DNA of 64,000 bases from UBA3537 sp965658025 (GTDB lineage Bacteria > Bacteroidota > Bacteroidia > Flavobacteriales > Flavobacteriaceae): assembly GCA_965658025.1 (NCBI GenBank), contig CBFHQL010000002.1, positions 1 through 64,000 of the forward strand, written 5' to 3'. Each line of letters starts with the position of its first letter. The stretch's first letter is position 1. Positions 62,601-64,000 of this stretch are shown here, piece after piece. Under the pieces are notes generated by a model. The model was not told where the DNA came from. It ran no database searches and was given only the letters and a program-made list of their open reading frames with translations. Made by a program: the position numbers and the translations under genes.

Positions 62601-64000
62601 GTGTACTCATTGCCTTCGATGAGCTTTCTTGCATTTTCTAGTTTTCCATAGTCGAATCCTTCATTCACGCCTGCAGGAAGAAATCCAGATTGTGCCGTTG
62701 CAATATCTCGTACAGCATCCGTAAGTTGTGATCCTGGTCCGCCAATATTCGTAGGGTCAAAATCATTATTTGCATTGTTTGGATAGGCATTTGGTCCTAC
62801 GTTGACAAATCCAGTTGGCGGTATTGCCAAACCAATTCTTGAAGATTCTCCCAAATCTTGTAAGGCCAATATATTACGCACATTTTGCGTTTGATTTGTT
62901 CTGTTGGTAACCCAAACCTCTATTCTTGTAATTTGAACCTGTGAGTTTATAAAAGGATAATTTGCAAGAGCTTCGTCGTAATGATCTCTAAAATATTGAG
63001 CCAAGAAAAAGTGTCTGTTTTCATCATAATCCAACCCAAAAAAATCAAACTCTTGTAGCGTTCCACCACCTTGTGCAACGATGCTTCGTGTTTCGGATTG
63101 TTGTTCAGAAAAGACCCCTGTAATTGTTGTTTTACCAAACTGTAACTGTGCTTTTACTCCAAACAGGCTTTGTGCACCTCTTATCAAAGAACTGTTGAGC
63201 GGCATACTAACATTCCCAACTTCTAATTTTTTTAGAATCGTGTCATCGTCTCCGCTATAATTTTTAAACCCTTGGGTTTTATCTTTCAAATCTTTGGCCT
63301 TACCTAGCCCTTTACCTATGGTTTCATTTTTAGAAATTTCCTCCATAGCTGCAGCCGTGGGATCGAATTCTAGTTTAATTAAATTTTGAAAATCAAAGGT
63401 TGATTGCGTGTCATAATTGGCATTGACCTGTAAGCGCGTTCCCACCTTACCCATCATACTTAAACTAATACGCTGATCAAAATCAAAAGTAAAATTGCTT
63501 TGATTTCTTGGTGAAAATGCTGGATTTTCTTGTTTTGTATACATCACACCAAGATCCATTTCTACAGAACCTTGAGGCACAACTGATATGACATTCCCGC
63601 CAAAAATTGTTTCAAAGAACTTTGAATTGACATACAAATCAGGAATTAAGTTTTTCTTAGCGTCTTCTGCACCTTCTTTTTTACCATCAAAAGCATCCAA
63701 CTTTTCTTTGTAGTAATTCTTTAAATTTTCTTTTTGAACCAATGCCTGAAATTCTTTAGGGGTAAGAATTACAGGATGTTTTATGTTAAAATCACCAACT
63801 TTTGAAGTATAATAATAACGATCAGTAATCGGGTCATAAGTGTACTGATTCACAATACTGCTTGGGTCTGGTGCGTTGATATCGCTAAACGAAAATGTTG
63901 TTGATGTAGAATCGCGAACTGTTGGAGTTTGTTGCGCCCACAATATGGAACTGAAACTGAAGAATAACGCAACAGCACAGTATTTAAAATTTATTTTTGG
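56678..64000 (-). CDS. sprA: SprA, type IX secretion outer-membrane translocon (first codons outside window)
   Basis: Huge outer-membrane barrel that forms the protein-conducting pore of the type IX secretion system and is needed for gliding. 2440 residues are visible and the frame is open to the window edge; the part before residue 20 reads CAVALFFSFSSILWAQQ, a signal peptide, so only a few codons including the start are missing. The apparent start at 63943 is an internal TTG. Recognisable SprA features are the early VEMDLGVMYTKQENP, repeated GGxxVRGEF- and GDFLW-type barrel strands, and SSRPKGLG with FDRALLNWYTVDPIFY. With gldE/gldD at the other end it frames the window in T9SS/gliding genes. 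Confidence 0.95.
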   Translation of the reverse strand, partial: PKINFKYCAVALFFSFSSILWAQQTPTVRDSTSTTFSFSDINAPDPSSIVNQYTYDPITDRYYYTSKVGDFNIKHPVILTPKEFQALVQKENLKNYYKEKLDAFDGKKEGAEDAKKNLIPDLYVNSKFFETIFGGNVISVVPQGSVEMDLGVMYTKQENPAFSPRNQSNFTFDFDQRISLSMMGKVGTRLQVNANYDTQSTFDFQNLIKLEFDPTAAAMEEISKNETIGKGLGKAKDLKDKTQGFKNYSGDDDTILKKLEVGNVSMPLNSSLIRGAQSLFGVKAQLQFGKTTITGVFSEQQSETRSIVAQGGGTLQEFDFFGLDYDENRHFFLAQYFRDHYDEALANYPFINSQVQITRIEVWVTNRTNQTQNVRNILALQDLGESSRIGLAIPPTGFVNVGPNAYPNNANNDFDPTNIGGPGSQLTDAVRDIATAQSGFLPAGVNEGFDYGKLENARKLIEGNEYTVNTQLGYISLNQRLQNDEVLAVAFQFTVGGEVYQVGEFANDGLNATDVNTDPNTGNQVVNNQSLVLKMLKSAVTNVDLPIWDLMMKNVYDTGAYQLSQEDFRLNIFYNETSSLNFISPVSGTPFPTPVGNEDPINETPLIRLFNFDRLNFNNDPQNKGDGFFDFVPGITVIPQNGKIIFTKAEPFGSYLFETLRLDPSENYQSDEATPGAYNANQIKYVYKSLYTETKTAALQDSEKNKFQIRGRYKSTGGSGIPIGAFNVPRGSVKVTAGGRVLVEGVDYTVNYQIGTVQILDPSLQSSNTPIQVSVENNSVFGQQTKRFTGFNVEHQFNENFVLGATLLNLNERPITQKANYGTEPINNTIMGFNGNYSTEVPFLTRMANKLPNIDTDATSNLSVRGEFAYLKPGAPKGTDFNNEVTSYIDDFEGTQNGISLLAPQSWFLSSRPKGLGRVYAQGNEDDNGYQNGFDRALLNWYTVDPIFYSSQRPGEVTDDDISDLYTRRIFIDELFPEIDLVTGQYTVINSLDLVYRPTERGPYNYQQGAEDGILDNPQNSWAGISRQLTSTDFEQANVEYVEFWLMDPFLNNPTNPGGKLILNLGNISEDVIKDGKKQYENGLPSDGNVSLLPPSTWGTVTPQNQSLIYAFSTQGQERTNQDVGLDGYDDLEEKNTTDARFSAFSNLADPANDNYTYYLNTSGDIFDRYKRYNGLEGNSPDVFTDTNRGSTTQPDVEDINRDNTMNTIDSYFEYEIDITSAALNNPNSPYIVDRKSITSITLPNGSQSGNINWYQFRIPLTEFTNAVGGISDFRSVRFTRLYLKDFTETTVLRFGTFDLVRSDWRRFLQSLDGDSDAATLLEPTDFSVGIVGIQENDGSYVSPPNVQREQLNNNNTIVRQNEQSLVVDVCDLERRDSRAVFKNINVDMRQYKKLKMFIHAEDGEADSFEQGKLVAFVRMGNDFTQNYYQLELPLRKSSGATGASASEVWPEYNELNISLELLEKIKALGISQGTLTNPDPTFYNVIDGVLQETPVGEFSPFSLDINSTQTEAPFEQRIAIKGNPNFGDIRSLMVGIKNIGSTNQCAEVWFNELRIADMDNEGGWAAIMSMDTNIADFMNVNATAKRSTTGFGNIDQGPNERSREDLKQYDFVTNMNVGQLLPKKWGLQIPFNYGQSETLITPEYDQQYKDLKLQNRLDAAESNEERDRIRMQSEDYTKRKSINFIGVKKQRTGDAKPRVYDVENLTLNYSYNEMKHRDFEIENSLDQNVRVGANYTYSFQPLNFEPFKKNDSLFRGKYWKIIKDFNLNLLPSSLTINSDIIRQFNSQKFRDADLGANNITVDELIRRNYTFDLQYTLNYQLTKGLSLNFTSSNNHIVRNYFIDDDLNGDQDPTLGVWDRFFDFGDPNRHSQQLGINYKLPLDKIPTLSFLTANYSYTGDFLWTKGSDLFGQLNVNGQTYDLGNSISNANQHNLNTSFDMRKLYRYLGVKKSKSRRPSRVQGNSNSSRNRGTNKKFNLKDFGVGLLTSINRMQVNYAESNSSFLPGYLPTPGFIGTMKPTLGYTMGSQRDVRQIAAQNGWLTTFDQFNQQYSETHNENLDYAINTEPIPDLKIDFTGGKTYATNFTENFNTTDTSGDGLSNTYNSLIQNTFGNFNISTSLIRTAFSKSDEVRSAPFEDFKTNRLEIANRLAQQFYGNTGYATDAEGYPLGFGKNSQSVLLPAFLSAYSGKKANKISLDAFRDVPIPNWTLKYTGFMKNKWFKKHFRRFSITHGYRASYTINQFRTNLDYKAADPNLDYASQNPNVLDQSGNFKAKTLFSNVNLVEQFSPLIKVDFEMKNSVKLSTEIKKDRSLSISFDNNLLTEIQGFEYIFGLGYRIKDLRIRSKLAGPRRIIKSDLNMKADLSIRNNKTIIRYLDLDNNQVSAGQTIWSLKYAADYAFSKNLTAIFYFDYAFSEYAISTAFPQTTIRSGFTLRYNFGN

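Noticed and set aside
63941..63943. Start of sprA at 63943
   Set aside because: The codon there is TTG inside an apparent signal peptide that continues to the window edge, so the true start is just outside.
1..64000. CRISPR arrays, insertion sequences, prophage or integrase genes
   Set aside because: No regularly spaced repeats, transposase-like proteins, terminal inverted repeats or att-like duplications were seen; gene content looks like core chromosome.

Overview
The window is a chromosomal segment of a gliding, probably marine member of the Flavobacteriaceae (Bacteroidota). The evidence is the gene content and signals: gldE and gldD at the left edge and an almost complete sprA at the right edge (gliding motility and type IX secretion), a secreted giant protein with a T9SS type B sorting domain paired with PorP/SprF and OmpA-type partners, a TonB-dependent receptor, Bacteroidota-only families (DUF2480, DUF3078, DUF5689), low G+C, weak Shine-Dalgarno signals and repeated matches to the Bacteroidota promoter box TAnnTTTG. 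I see no phage, transposase, integrase, CRISPR array or rRNA. Genes are densely packed and no gene-free stretch exceeds 300 bases.

Layout. 1-2815: gldE (5' cut by the window), gldD, and convergent thiL. 2905-7456: four overlapping or closely spaced genes for exported lipoproteins: a choice-of-anchor B (LVIVD-type) propeller protein, a seven-repeat propeller-like lipoprotein, an MbnP-family protein and a diheme peroxidase of the MauG/MbnH/CcpA type. This looks like a surface copper-protein maturation unit and is the most interesting system here. 7564-15719: a full suf iron-sulfur assembly operon (sufA, sufB, a small lipoprotein, sufC, sufD, sufS, a small exported protein, sufE, a DUF59/SufT-like protein, DUF2480), then a DUF3078 outer-membrane protein and a bidirectional terminator. 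15765-16976: hflX. 17145-24685: T9SS type B giant protein, PorP/SprF and PD40-OmpA protein, ending in a terminator. 24734-30992: a small membrane protein; a TonB receptor plus DUF5689 lipoprotein divergent from an exported endonuclease/exonuclease/phosphatase protein (likely extracellular nucleic-acid use); a cytochrome-b-like membrane protein.

31105-38133, all on the minus strand: hmgA and hppD (tyrosine breakdown), DUF3108, tryptophan 2,3-dioxygenase, an M23 peptidase translationally coupled to it, and pgi. 38299-42316: uvrC overlapping a patatin/beta-barrel protein. 42404-44810: rimK, an aspartoacylase-family (RimB-like) peptidase and 5-formyl-THF cyclo-ligase. 44779-49234: ileS, a zinc-finger-less DksA/TraR-like protein and lspA. 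49357-52475: exbB, a small membrane protein, two exbD genes and a PorT-like barrel. 52636-52723: tRNA-Ser(GGA). 52790-54590: tatD and ansA. 54661-55086: retropepsin-like protein. 55132-64000: sprA, gcvH, vanZ-like and tonB, the last supplying the TonB that works with the ExbB/ExbD genes.

Regulation visible in the sequence: TAnnTTTG boxes fall in two groups, one 18-46 bases before the start codon and one only 4-8 bases before it (thiL, sufE, hflX, uvrC, tatD); the second group suggests leaderless mRNAs. Several inverted repeats next to promoters are reported as candidate operators. Family assignments come from reading the protein sequences; no database search was run.
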